Shown here piece by piece: positions 22,729 to 33,825 of a DNA stretch of 64,000 nt. The notes beneath the pieces were generated by a model, which had not been told where the DNA came from, did not search any database, and was given only the letters and a program-made list of their open reading frames with translations. Where the stretch lies: positions 66,990,395 through 67,054,394 of the forward strand of contig JAZBQD010000014.1 in the NCBI GenBank assembly GCA_036583965.1, given 5' to 3'. The position numbers and the translations under genes were made by a program. Every line of letters begins with the position of its first letter. Position 1 is the first letter of the stretch. Source of the DNA: Prunella strophiata (lineage: Eukaryota > Chordata > Aves > Passeriformes > Prunellidae).

Positions 22729-23373
22729 GTGACAAGAAATTAATACACATTAAAATCATGGGAAAGAATAGAGTAGGGACCTCCTGAAGGAAAAAGAAAT
22801 GGCACTGCTCACTGTCAGTGGGATTTATTTCTCCTGACTACGCTGTCTGCATGTTCAGTGCCCAACCTCCATCAATTCTCTACACTCATGGAAGCAACCA
22901 CTGAGCCCATTTCCTTTTGTTTTGGGAGGTCCTTGAGACAGCTTTGGATCAAAAGGATGAGGTGTTCCTAGTATTTATAAGATTGAATTTGAGCCACACA
23001 GATCTGGATCAACTCAAAGGGGAAGTGTTACTCCCTCTCCCAGTGTTGTGTTGGACAGGGGCAGCATCCTGAGGTCACTGTGAGTCATGGATTGTCCTGC
23101 AATCTCACAGGAACAGGCAGTGGTTATAAGCAACCTGAATTAAATCCAAATTGCCAGCATGTTTAATAACACAAATAATTCTGTCTCAGGAGCACAGCAG
23201 CCTTCAGAGCTGCTTCTGGATTCAGCCAGCTCAAAAGCCATGCAGGAGTAAATATAGGAATTTGATTTCTCATTGTTTTTCTCATACTTTTCTTTATACC
23301 TTTAGTTTTTTTTAAACCTTCAACAATTTTTAAAGGGTTTTTGTTGCTGTTTGTTTGCCTACTTGGTTTTGGA

Positions 23374-23418
23374 TTTTTTTTTTTTTTTTTTTTTTGGTTG
23401 TTGTTGTTGTTGTTGTTT
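23374..23418. repeat. T22 run plus (TTG)7 microsatellite
   Basis: A run of 22 T bases at 23374-23395 is followed, after GG, by seven TTG units at 23398-23418. On the minus strand this is (CAA)7 followed by poly-A. The overlapping 117-codon frame owes its F and C runs to this repeat and is not a gene. Confidence 0.9.
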
Positions 23419-23808
23419 TGGGCTCTTTTTCTCTGTGGTTTCTAGAACTGATCAGTACGTTCCAGAGGAGTTTGCAACCATCCAACAGAAGAAATGCCTC
23501 TCTATACATGTTCTGTATTTCATAGAGGCATGTAATCCATGGATTGTACTAATATTTAACTACAACCAGGGTTTTTGCATAGATGACAGTCTGTTGTGCT
23601 CCCAGCTTCCTGCTACTGGATTCAACAGCTGTGTAGAAGGTTTAAATTCTTTTGTCACACATCTGTGTCTTTGTTGCCTGCACTGTTTGCTTCTGACCGA
23701 CTAATCAAGCAATCAAGGTCGCTTTGTTTTCTGTGTACCCCTGCCCAACCATTAAATGGTTTGCAATTCAATTATGGTGTATTAAAACTTGTAATGTATT
23801 GTATTAAT

Positions 23809-23829
23809 AACTGTAATACAATTACAGTT
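23809..23829. repeat. Small perfect hairpin
   Basis: AACTGTAAT at 23809-23817 is the exact reverse complement of ATTACAGTT at 23821-23829, separated by ACA. A nine-bp stem is only mildly unusual in AT-rich DNA. Confidence 0.8.
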
Positions 23830-23989
23830 CTGAGTCAAAGTCAATTAATGCCTGTGTGACTGCCAGTGGTCCTCCTGCACCATGGGTGTAAGAGCTGGGA
23901 TCCAGATCCTTAAAAGATCTGGTAAGAAGGACATGTCTTTTATGGGTTTATATCTGTTTAGTTTTGCTGCTTATAGCACCCTTCTTTTT

Positions 23990-24273
23990 GTAGGATCTTG
24001 TGGTGATAGGACAAGGGGAATGACTTTAAACTCAAAAAAAGGAGACTAATTTTAGGTATTAAGAATAAAGTCTTTACTGTGAGGGTGGTGAGGCACTGGC
24101 ACAGGTTGCCCAGAGAAGTTGTGGATGCCCTAACCCTGGAATAGTTCTAGTCCAGGTTGGATGGGACTTGGAGCAACCTGTTCCAGTGGAAGTAGTCCCT
24201 GCCTATGGCAGGAGGTTGGAACTAGGTGATCTTTAAGAACCCTTCCAACCCAAGTCATTCTGCACTTCTATGG
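23990..24273 (+). mobile_element. CR1 LINE 3' end fragment
   Basis: Begins in a diverged RT C-terminus (GATAGGACAAGGGGAATGAC). It continues through TCTTTACTGTGAGGGTGGTG, AGGTTGCCCAGAGAAGTTGT and CCTGCCTATGGCAGG to AACCCTTCCAACCCAAGTCA, ending near ATTCTGCACTTCTATGG, a disturbed octamer. 5'-truncated, plus orientation. Confidence 0.94.
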
Positions 24274-26240
24274 TTGATGGGATTAAGACTGTTCAATACA
24301 GCCCTGGAAAAGACATTTCAGCTTCTTTATTCAAACTTCAGTTGATGGTCCACAAACAGATTTCAATTATTTCATAGCTTTAAGAATTGGAGTATTCATT
24401 TTAGGCTCAACCTCTTCTGATGGCTCATGGGAACTTAAAAACACTACCAGTTTGTAAGTCATAATGAGAAAAGGCCTGCTGTTAGATTGTGGATCTGTTT
24501 ATTTTTATTATTTCTAATCATTAGCATGGCATTTAATCCTCTGTCACTATCAAACTATACTTTTGAATGATGTCAGGTGCTTGAGGCTGTCTTACAACCC
24601 ACAGTTCCAGGAGCAGCAGGAACTGGGCATCATTCTTTTCCCTCAGAAACAGCTGAAAAAAATGTGGAGATAATCTTTTGCAGTAGATTCAGAACCTGTA
24701 TTTTGTTCCCTACTGATAATACAGGATCAAAATAAATAATGTGACCTGTTACTTTTAAAATTGACTTCACATGCAGTATTTACACTTGAAAATCAACATT
24801 ACTCCTTCCTTAATCTTGTGTTGAGGATTCCCCCTGAAACACCAAACTCTCTGTGTTGGAAGATACAGCCACAAGATCTGACAGAAGCACTACTGAGGAC
24901 AATGTAGTGGTTCTTATCCCTTTAGATTTGGTCTTGGGAAAACAATGCACATTACAACAATGCAAATGTACAATTCTTATGAGAACATTATTGTTTTTTT
25001 CCCTGAAAATGCAGAAGTGTACCAGAAATTTCTAGGTTTTCACATTTCAGCATACAGGTCATAATGTATACAGTAAAGATAAAATTGCAGGAGGAAATCA
25101 ATTCTGTTATCATTTTAAACGTATGGTTCACTACAAGTAAACATATGTTTCTCTTTCTCCTTTTTTGTGCACTGTAATGAAGTTTTAGGTAATAAAATGT
25201 GTTGCCTGAAGATAAGAAGTACTATCTAAAACACATTTCTGTCAATTAAATTGTCTTCTATTACTTCCATTGAACCACTAGCGGACTTCTGATTTGACTG
25301 ATTTTTAAGAATACTGAAGAACACAAGTCATTTGAATTGGAATGCTCATTGCTAATTTATGGTGTTTTACCATAATGGAGATAGAACATAATACTTGGGA
25401 AATTGCTTTTTATTATGAATGAGTTCTTAGCATTTAACTTTTGCTTTTTTATGAAGCTATATCTGCCAATTTTAACTTGTACTGTTTGTCTTCTTATTTA
25501 GTGTTTTGTCCCAGTAATTAACTATAAAATTTGCAATGAAATAAGGCTGAGGAACTATCCTCCCATACATTCAACTCTCTTTAATGACCCCATTGAGATA
25601 ATCCAATACTTAAATGCCAATGAAGCTGAGATGCTTTAAAGGTTATAATGAACTAGCACTTATTTCAATGCACACTGTGGTGAACAAGTGTCCTTGCAAA
25701 CGTGTAGCTCATATAATTTTTTTGCTATAAGAGAAATAGCCTATGAAAATTAAGTGCCATGGACATTTAACATTGTGCCCTATGAACATTCCCAGGCAGT
25801 GCAAGTAACATAAACACATTTTTCCTCAAGGTCTAAATTCTCCTCTGTTCCCTGTCAATAACTCTCTGAAGCCTCAAAGGATTTGTTGTGTCTTTACATT
25901 GGTGTGCTAGAGGAATGAGTGACTTCAGTCACTGGCTCTCTGCATGCTGCTCTGGAGAGCACATGAAAACCTTCACACCCCAAAACCTGAAAGTGGAAGT
26001 GTAGGTGAATGGCTGTCTGGCAAAGAGGACTTTCTTTTGAAGGTGGGGGCACTGCTCATATGATTTCTAGTTCTGTGGGGCAGTTGGTAAAACCCAGATT
26101 ATTCTCGCTAACTTTTAGCTTTCTGGAAGTCACACAATTCATCTCTTCTAACTGTATAATTCTGTAAAAGAGAGTCTAGATACAAGCTGATATCATTGTC
26201 ATCAGTGAAGTACTTCCAATATTTCAATCTTTCTGTATCT
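24274..26240. other. Non-coding stretch, no gene seen
   Basis: No gene or mobile element recognised across about 2 kb. The part at 25080-25830 is repeat-free and evenly AT-rich. Confidence 0.55.
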
Positions 26241-26404
26241 GAGAGAGGTTGTAGACTCCCCATCCCTGGAAGTGTTCAAGGCCAGGTTGGAGGGGACTCT
26301 GAGTAACCTGGTCTAGAGGAAGGAGTCCCTGCACATGGCAGGAAATTTGAACTGGATGAGCTTCAAGGTCCCTTCCAACCCAAGATGTTCTATGACTCCA
26401 TGAT
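26241..26404 (+). mobile_element. CR1 LINE 3' end fragment
   Basis: Short CR1 tail: GAGAGAGGTTGTAGACTCCC, CCCTGGAAGTGTTCAAGGCC, then AAGGTCCCTTCCAACCCAAG and a decayed octamer end (TTCTATGACTCCATGAT). Plus orientation; only the last ~160 bp remain. Confidence 0.94.
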
Positions 26405-27224
26405 CTACGTTGGGAAGAGAAGAATCAGAAGTTCCTGTTCTTTCTATTGGCTTGTATAAAGGAAATCCACACAGTCACCTCAGGTAAGGACACCTGCTTT
26501 GGAGCTAAGTGTTTCCTCAGGCTAAGCCCATCCTTGGTGTCTGCTCCAAATTAGAGCCTGAGCTCTTTTTATATCAGACAGGAGAATTAAATTTACACAG
26601 GGCTTGTTTGGGGATTAATACCAATTGAAGTTTAGGATGAATCACCTTTGGAACTGCCTTTTTTTTAATGATCTAAAGGAGGAGCCTAGATAGTTGCCTT
26701 GGACTGGGTACTTTTTAGATAACTATAATTAAATGAAATGAATCTCAGCCTAGAGGACATCACCTACAGACTGAGAATACAGTGTGCACTTCATGTTTCT
26801 GTTGGTGGCAGCAGGTTGCCTAAAGATCAGAAATATACAATTCCTTCCCTGCCCTGATTTTGCCTGTTACAATAAAAAAAATGGGCAGAGGAGGAAGGAA
26901 GAGAGGTGGTGGCAGGATGGGGAATAAGCAGTAAAGATATAAAATTGCTCAGGTCTACTGTGACCACCCCTCAGTTGCAGTACAATTGCAGCCTGAGGAC
27001 TGCAACAAAAGCTGTGAATAGTTGCTCTGTCTCTGTGGTAGCAGATGGTGGGGATTGTGGTTCTCTCAAGTGCTGATGGCTTCCCTTGAGCAACACCTTT
27101 TTAATTTTTTTATGTTACAGAAATCAGACATTTATTTTAAGTGTGCAAAAATGTAACCTTCCTTTCAGCTTCGAAGGAAAGGGGCACTGGGATCACCTCA
27201 TTATCTTGTGTGAACATGACTGGA

Positions 27225-27226
<2 letters not shown>

Positions 27227-27292
<66 letters not shown>
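27227..27292. repeat. (AT)33 microsatellite
   Basis: Sixty-six bases of uninterrupted AT dinucleotide, bordered by GGAGG and GTAACAAG. The pure length suggests a polymorphic locus. The overlapping 92-codon frame translates it as alternating Y and I and is not a gene. Confidence 0.97.
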
Positions 27293-27295
<3 letters not shown>

Positions 27296-29062
27296 ACAAG
27301 TGAACACTTGCTTATATGTTCTTTCTCCTTTCTGCTCCCCCTCATTATTCTCTCTGTACTTTAAAAATAAAGAAGAATACAGAAAGAAAATTTCTCATGT
27401 GTTACCCAGGCTCTCATCACAGATACACGGAAAAAAAAAAGTGAAACTAAGTTTATTTGAGATGTGATATTAAAATTGAATTTTTTACAAATCCTTATTG
27501 GTACATATAGAAGAAGAGAGATTTTTTTTTTAAACCTCATTAAAAAATAAGGTGCATATTAAAAAATAGTGCATGCTTAGATTTTATGCATCTCCAAATA
27601 AATGGATTCTTAGAAATGTCTAGTTTTCAGAAGACAGAGGACTGTCTGTTTTCCATTGGAAAATGAGACTGTTAAAGGCATCTCAATTTAGCCCCCTTAG
27701 GGCTTCTCTATTTGTATATGTAAAAATCAAAACAGTGGAACTCACTAGGAAAATCAGGAATGTCTAGAGAAAATGCTAATATTACAGATTCAACTAATCT
27801 AAAATGTTAGCAGCCCACAGGATGTGACAGCTTATGTAAGCTGGGAGTCTTTCCTTTAATCTTTGTGAAACCAACACTTTGAAGGCAGTTTAATCAAGAT
27901 ATTGCAAGAGCACTGTTTCAGGAGTGACTATAAATTAAAATTTTTCCAAAAACAAAAAAAATATGAAAAGAACTTGTTGCAAGCTTAGATTGTAGACAAC
28001 TATTAAAAAATTATCACTCAAGCTATAAAAGTTTATATTTATTTTTTCAGAAGTCATTAATCAAAAAGTAGTAACATTGAATTTAAAAAAATTGCTGAAG
28101 GCAACATGAAGGAATAAAATAGGATGCAACAAAGAAACTTTTTTGTTCTCTTTGCTACTGACAGAGTTATATAACAGATGACACAGTATTATTTCACTTC
28201 CACAAGTTTATGCACTCTTCCCTATGAACTACACCAAGAGGGCTGAGAGATTATGTAGTATCGAGACAGGCACTGTGTGATCACATCTGCTCCCTCTTCT
28301 CACCCCTCAATATCTGTTTCCTTCCCTTTATTTTCCCCTGAAATCCTCAAGGAACTTGTTGCAGGGGCATAGTCCCAAGAGATAATGGTCTTGCCATAAT
28401 GGATGACTCTTTTTAGCTAAAAATAATGTAACCTGCTTGATTCCTCCCATTGCAAACCTCATCTTTCTAAGCAGTGAGAGCTCAGAGAGAGACACTGAGG
28501 CATCCAAGCTGGTGGTGACTTCAGGTTCTTCCTTTCTTTTCAATGCTATATCTGAAATGAGAGTCTGAGTAAAGGTGGCAAGGAATCAGAAAAAAAACTT
28601 CTAGGTTAATCTCCCAAGGGCTGACAAGATCCTGAAAGGTGTGGCAGGAAGAGTGGACCTTGAGTTTGGCAGTGCAACTGTGACTTCTGCAGTATTCAAG
28701 CTTCTGCCTTTCCTTCAATTAATGGGGAACTGTGAGTCTATAAATCTGCAGGATAGAAAGCTTGGAATCAGAACTTTCTAGAATAAATTGTGGGAGAGGG
28801 ATATTTGCACAGCTAGCTACTAAATCAACATTTTTTGGAGAAAAGTTGCTGCTTTCAGCTATCAACATTCATGAGTAGGAATAAGGAGAGAAGCAATGAA
28901 GGAGGATGCAGTTAAGAAGACTCCTTGGGGCCTTCTTGGAGCTCAAAAGATTTTCACACACTTTTGCCCTAAAAGTTTGAGTTCTACAATGTGTGTGGAA
29001 TAAAGATAAAAGTTTTCACTGTTATTAGGTTACCTGTACCAAAAATGATGGCAAATGTATTC

Positions 29063-29090
29063 TAGCATGTAGCATGTAGCATGTAGCATG
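29063..29090. repeat. Four-copy 7-bp tandem repeat
   Basis: Four exact copies of TAGCATG in tandem, a small minisatellite-like expansion. Confidence 0.95.
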
Positions 29091-29788
29091 AAGGCCAGAC
29101 AGGCTTTGATCACCCTTTCTTTGTGTACATACAACATTCCCTGCCTCCTTCTGAAATTTTAAATACTCAATAAATCTGAAACTGTCTTCCTACTCCTTAT
29201 CTCAAGTACACAACAAGGAGTTTTCACTGGCCTAGACTGCATTACCATTCTGAGATGCTCTTTATCACTTCCTTTGTGTTACTCTGTTTACTCTTGGTGC
29301 TTTGAGCTATTTTTAATTAATTATATTGAATCCAGAAGTAATAATCTAGTATGGCAAAAATGCAATCATAAAACAATCTCATACTTTTTCTGTTTTATTC
29401 AGAATTTAGTCAATAAATAACCATGTGCCCTTTGGGTTATGAAGTTTTATGTGAACATGGTACTTTACTCTCACAGTTTCTACAGCTCACAACAGACTCC
29501 AAATTCTTAATTTAAAACAAAATCATGCTTGCATAGCTTGGGGAAATATCCTTTCTAACAGTGAAAATTGAGGATATTAAAATATTGATTAGATTATAGC
29601 TCAGAGATATATATCACATAAACTTTCCACAGGGTGTCTATGTAGAAACTGGAACATCAGTCATCACTGTAAAGTCAGGATGTCAAGCTCATCTCAGTGT
29701 GTGTAGCTCTCCAACTGTGTACATGTCTAGATCTGAACTCTATGGTCCAGTGTGCACCTGAACTTTTATAATTATAGAGAGAACAGGT

Positions 29789-29819
29789 ACTTAAAATACA
29801 TGTTTCATGTATTTTAAGT
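29789..29819. repeat. Perfect 14-bp hairpin with 3-nt loop
   Basis: ACTTAAAATACATG (29789-29802) is the exact reverse complement of CATGTATTTTAAGT (29806-29819), with TTT between. It is too short for a microRNA precursor and has no GC-rich stem and T tract like a bacterial terminator. A replication template switch could create such a foldback. Confidence 0.92.
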
Positions 29820-29842
29820 GTTTTATTATGTGTTTTATTATG
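29819..29842. repeat. 12-bp tandem duplication
   Basis: TGTTTTATTATG occurs twice in tandem (29819-29830 and 29831-29842), starting on the last base of the preceding hairpin. Confidence 0.92.
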
Positions 29843-32299
29843 GATGCCTACCTCAGGATGAGTTTAAGAGCCCATTTATCTCCTACATCTCTGAGAGTCA
29901 AAAAAAATCTCCACCTAGTTCAGGTACAGACAATTACTTTGCAGAAAGTTAAAATTAGGTGAGTGAAAACCTGCCTGAGGTGTCTAAAAAGCATGAATGA
30001 ATTTTTCTTTACAGCTGTTGTTCTTCAGGAGAAAAATTGTTATCTCTGCCATTGAATAATATTAAGTTCATGCATGGAGAACACAGATATAAAGAATTAA
30101 AGGTTCAGTTCCAGAGGCACTGAGGTTTTGATACTCTAGTTTCTGTGGAGGGAAATCCCATGTGAAAGTGCTTCACAGAGATCTCTGGGACATTTAAGAT
30201 CTATATGCCTAGACACAGATAGCAATTAAACTGAAGCCTTGCCTTGACCTCTTGCTCCACAACTCAGTACATTTCAGCAATATGATGTACAAGGTGTGAT
30301 GATCAGAAGGGAACTAAAACTGTTTAGGAGTAAATGTTAAAGGAAAAAGGTTAAGAACTAGGCTTAGCTTTTCCATATTCAGTGCTAAAGTTAGTTTTTG
30401 CCATTGAGGAATGTGATCTTGAAATAGTTCTATGGAAAAAATAGCAGTTAATGATAGTAAAAAAGTTAATTGCAAAAGTAATTAAGAATTATTAGGAAAA
30501 AAATTTAAAAAGCAATAAAAAAGCAGTAAAATAAAATCCCACCATGAAGCACAGTGGAGTCACCCTTCATACAACATGCAGTAAATGGTTTCACTGTGTG
30601 TGCTCGATTCATAAATTTGAAATGGTTCACAAATTTTGATTGGATACCTCAGGGACAGAGTATTCTTTCTTTCTTTGATGGAAAAAGCTTAAAGGATGAA
30701 GATTGCTACATGGAAATGCATGATGTTACAAGGAAAATTAATTTGTGTATTAATATAATCTAAAAATGCTTGCTATTCTTACTCGAAATTTCTCCTAGAA
30801 CATCAAGACAATAATGGTGAAAATAATAATTATTAGCAGACACTGTTCAGTGTTGCATTTAACCAATATTCTGAGAACAATTCACTTGCATGTGTATTAA
30901 TACTGGGTGTAATTTTTAAAATTTTCCAGTGTTAGGGTTCATCATTCTCTTTAATTTTAAGTATGCTTTGATTTTGGATTATTCTAAGGAAAGAGTGCAA
31001 GATTTTCAGGTATTGTAAATTTATACAACTTTGTAAGATTAATTTGCCATGTGACTACTGACACTACTGACAATCTGGCTACATTTACATTAATTTTTCT
31101 TATTTTTTCAAACTTCTTTTTTTATCCTTGGCCTGTAAATGAGACGTTCTTGCAAAGGAAATTATCTACCTTTGTTCCTTGTCCAGTTTCAAAAGATTGT
31201 TTTATCTGACAGTGCTCTTTTACTAAGATGAGAGAATCATGTACCAGATCACAGGGATCATCTATGTAGTTTTTATGTCAACCACAGCTGCAGCTTTACT
31301 GTGCTGCTCTTTGGGTGCCCCAAAAAACAACGAAGAACACAGTCCCCAAAATCAATAAAGATGGAGCAATCACTTCTGGTTACACTTCTGGTTGACACTT
31401 CAAAACCCATGAATTCTCTGCTGGACTCCAAAGATTTTAACTCAGCAGAGAATGAGATAACAGATCTAGACACTGCTTTGGTGGGTTTTCTCCTTTATGC
31501 AGTCTAAAGATATTTCAGATGTTTTTGATTTTTGAGCCTCCTTCCTGTTGGTCAATGCTTTCCTGGCCCCAGGGTTCGTGTCAGACTGTGGGTTTTCCTC
31601 CAAAGCAGATGCAGAGCTGTGTTTCCTCCAGCAACAACGAGGCTGAAGGAGCAGGATGAAAACTGAAATATGTGCTAAAATATACTCACATGGAGTTAGC
31701 TGTAAACCCTGGTATGAGCTGGTTCATGTTCTTATCTGAGCAAGGATCTCCTGTGGCCAGGTTGTGCATAACACATGAAACTGTGGAGTGCTCACTGCAC
31801 TCATGTCACACCCTGCCAGAGGAATAGCTCAGCACTGAATCCTTTTATTTCTATTAAATGTTCAGAGTTAAACCTAATAATTTTGGTACCATTTCATTTT
31901 ATGGAGTAGCCATAAAAATTTCATCATTTCATACTTATGTGCTAATGGTTGGTAATACTGCATATAGCTGTAAAAATAAAATGAAATAACACCTAATCCA
32001 CAAATTGGATGAACGATAATCACATTTTAATATTACAAAATACCTCAGTACAGGGAAGATGTTAGTTATTTGTCCAGCTTTAAGTAGGTTTTTACAATAT
32101 ATTAAAAATGTACAGATGTACAAGTGAATTAGAGAGATCAGAATAAAATAGACATAAATATCTATATTTACTTTAAGAAAAACCTACAATGAATAAGTAA
32201 AACTAAAACACAAAGTTAAATGTGATTTTAAGTCCTTTGCTGAGCTGGATTTTAATAATTCTGTCTTGGTGTCCCTCATTATAGGTATGGGCAGGAGGC

Positions 32300-32830
32300 T
32301 GTTGCCTCCTCCTGAAGCTGTTTCTTCTCCAGGCCAAACAAGCCCAGCTGCCCCAGCATCTTCTGACAGTCAATTACCCCATTCCCTGCTCTCCTCCACT
32401 CAGTGGTGACTTACCACTGAATTCATGCCAATTTTTTACCAAGTGCCTTTCTTTTGTGATGTCCCAGGACTAGATGCACAATTGTAGCTGTGGGCTAGTG
32501 GCTGCTGATTAGGAAGGAGTATCACTTTTCTTCATCTCCTGGCTCTGCTCCTGCACCAGCAATCCAGAACACTTTGCTGGCAGGGTGTGCTGCTGTTTCT
32601 TATTAAGCTATTTGTCAACCAGCACCTCCATGTCCTTTTCAGCAGAGCTGCTCCTCAGCTGTCCAGTGATGATTCATATAACATGCAGAATTTTGCATTT
32701 TTATCCATGATAAAAGTCATTAAATTCCTGTTGTCCCTGTCCTACAACCTCTCTGGATCCCTCTGAGTGGCACCACTGCCCTTGAGCCCAATGACTGGTC
32801 CCCAGTGGTGCCTTAGAAAATTTGTGAAAT
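32300..32830 (-). mobile_element. Old CR1 LINE internal fragment
   Basis: Reverse-oriented and diverged. From left to right the plus strand shows CR1 landmarks in the expected order: TTCTTCTCCAGGCCAAACAA, a section around AGCTATTTGTCAACCAGCAC, CCATGTCCTTTTCAGCAGAG, and then AACCTCTCTGGATCCCTCTG. On the minus strand the last part reads CHSEGSREVVGQGQQEFN, corresponding to the block after the catalytic box. No terminal octamers; both ends are truncated and stop codons interrupt the frame. Boundaries are accurate to about 30 bp. Confidence 0.85.
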
Positions 32831-33736
32831 AGACTGAACAAAAGTAAAATAGCTACATAGCATTTCACATCTTTCCACACAAAGCAGCAGTTTTTCACCG
32901 TAGTAAAAAGTCCTTAGGTAAGATGCTATAGATTCCCTGGGTTTGAGGAATTTTGCATTTTGGTTCAAGCCCTCTCAGCTCACTAGCTGAGCTTGCCACA
33001 AAAGCAGTATGTAGCGACTCAGTGTAACTCAAGAAATATATCTTTCACTGCACCAAAAAAAGAAAAAAAAAGTTCCAAGAAAAAACACTAGGATCCTCTC
33101 CTGCAGCCACTGCTGAAGCGAACAGTGAATAAAAGAGAAGAAAACAAAGCATCACAAAAGAAAAATCAGCTCCTCTTATGTCTTCATCATAGCTGACTAA
33201 AGTTGGATTTCAAAGTACTTTTCAAGCTGTTTGGATACACATCAGCTTGTAAGGGTAAAGGGAAGAAAAAAGGGAAGGAAAGCTCACTAGCTTTTCAGCC
33301 CTGAGCGCCAATGAATTATATTTTTTCCCCATGTTTCCTTGCAAGCCTGCTCTCTCTTTTTTGTGCAGTTTTATTTATGTGGCAAAGTATTAGCTCAGCA
33401 GTAAGCTAACAGCCACATGGAGTTATGAGAGGACACATTTGACTTTTCTGCTGAAACACGATATTCTCCATGAAACAATAGTTAGTACAGACGAAAATAA
33501 TGGTTCCTGGGAGACCAAATGTCTCAGGGGGCTGGAATGTGCAATTGGGCTTTCATATTCTACCTCAGCACTTTGCATCTCAACCAGATTAGTAATGACC
33601 TGAAATTCCCATCTCACACCGTTGCAGTTCCTTGTGCTTTGTCTGCTTTTTAATGGAGCACTGGGAATGGGCTGCTGCTTCTCATTTAGGGAACAGAAGG
33701 AGAAATCAAATCCTTTCACCTCTTATATAATAAAAT
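32831..33736. other. Non-coding stretch, no gene seen
   Basis: No gene or transposon recognised. There is an interrupted A-rich patch near 33054-33071. The 98-codon minus frame at 33423-33719 matches nothing known. Confidence 0.55.
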
Positions 33737-33825
33737 ATCATAGAATTATAAAATCATAGAATTGCTAAGGTGGGAGAAGTCCTCAAAGATCATTGAGTCT
33801 GCCACTCCTTGGACTTGGCCATCCA
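33737..33825 (-). mobile_element. CR1 LINE 3' terminal fragment
   Basis: Starts with reversed octamers (ATCATAGAAT, then ATCATAGAATTGC), followed by AAGGTGGGAGAAGTCCTCAA and AGATCATTGAGTCTGCCACT, the usual last 80 bp of CR1 in reverse. Similarity ends near 33825. The following sequence to about 34100 is of higher GC but not recognisable as CR1. Confidence 0.88.

Larger units (their letters stand above)
20331..23989. other. Non-coding stretch, 3.7 kb
   Basis: No gene or mobile element recognised. It includes a short TA repeat (20729-20744), an A16 run (22713-22728), a T22 run with (TTG)7 (23374-23418) and a small hairpin (23809-23829). The open frames near 20850-21215 and 21263-22293 match no known family. 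Confidence 0.55.
26405..32299. other. Non-coding stretch, 5.9 kb
   Basis: No gene or mobile element recognised. It holds the (AT)33 microsatellite, a four-copy 7-bp repeat (29063-29090) and a perfect hairpin with adjoining duplication (29789-29842). AT-rich throughout, with only short random-looking frames. Confidence 0.55.

Noticed and set aside
23351..23704. 117-codon frame starting with F and C runs like a signal peptide
   Set aside because: The runs come from T22 and (TTG)7; the rest matches nothing.
27086..27364. 92-codon frame with a Y-I repeat
   Set aside because: Translation of the (AT)33 microsatellite.
29063..29090. CRISPR-like or regulatory array
   Set aside because: The direct repeats are contiguous without spacers, and the context is a vertebrate genome.
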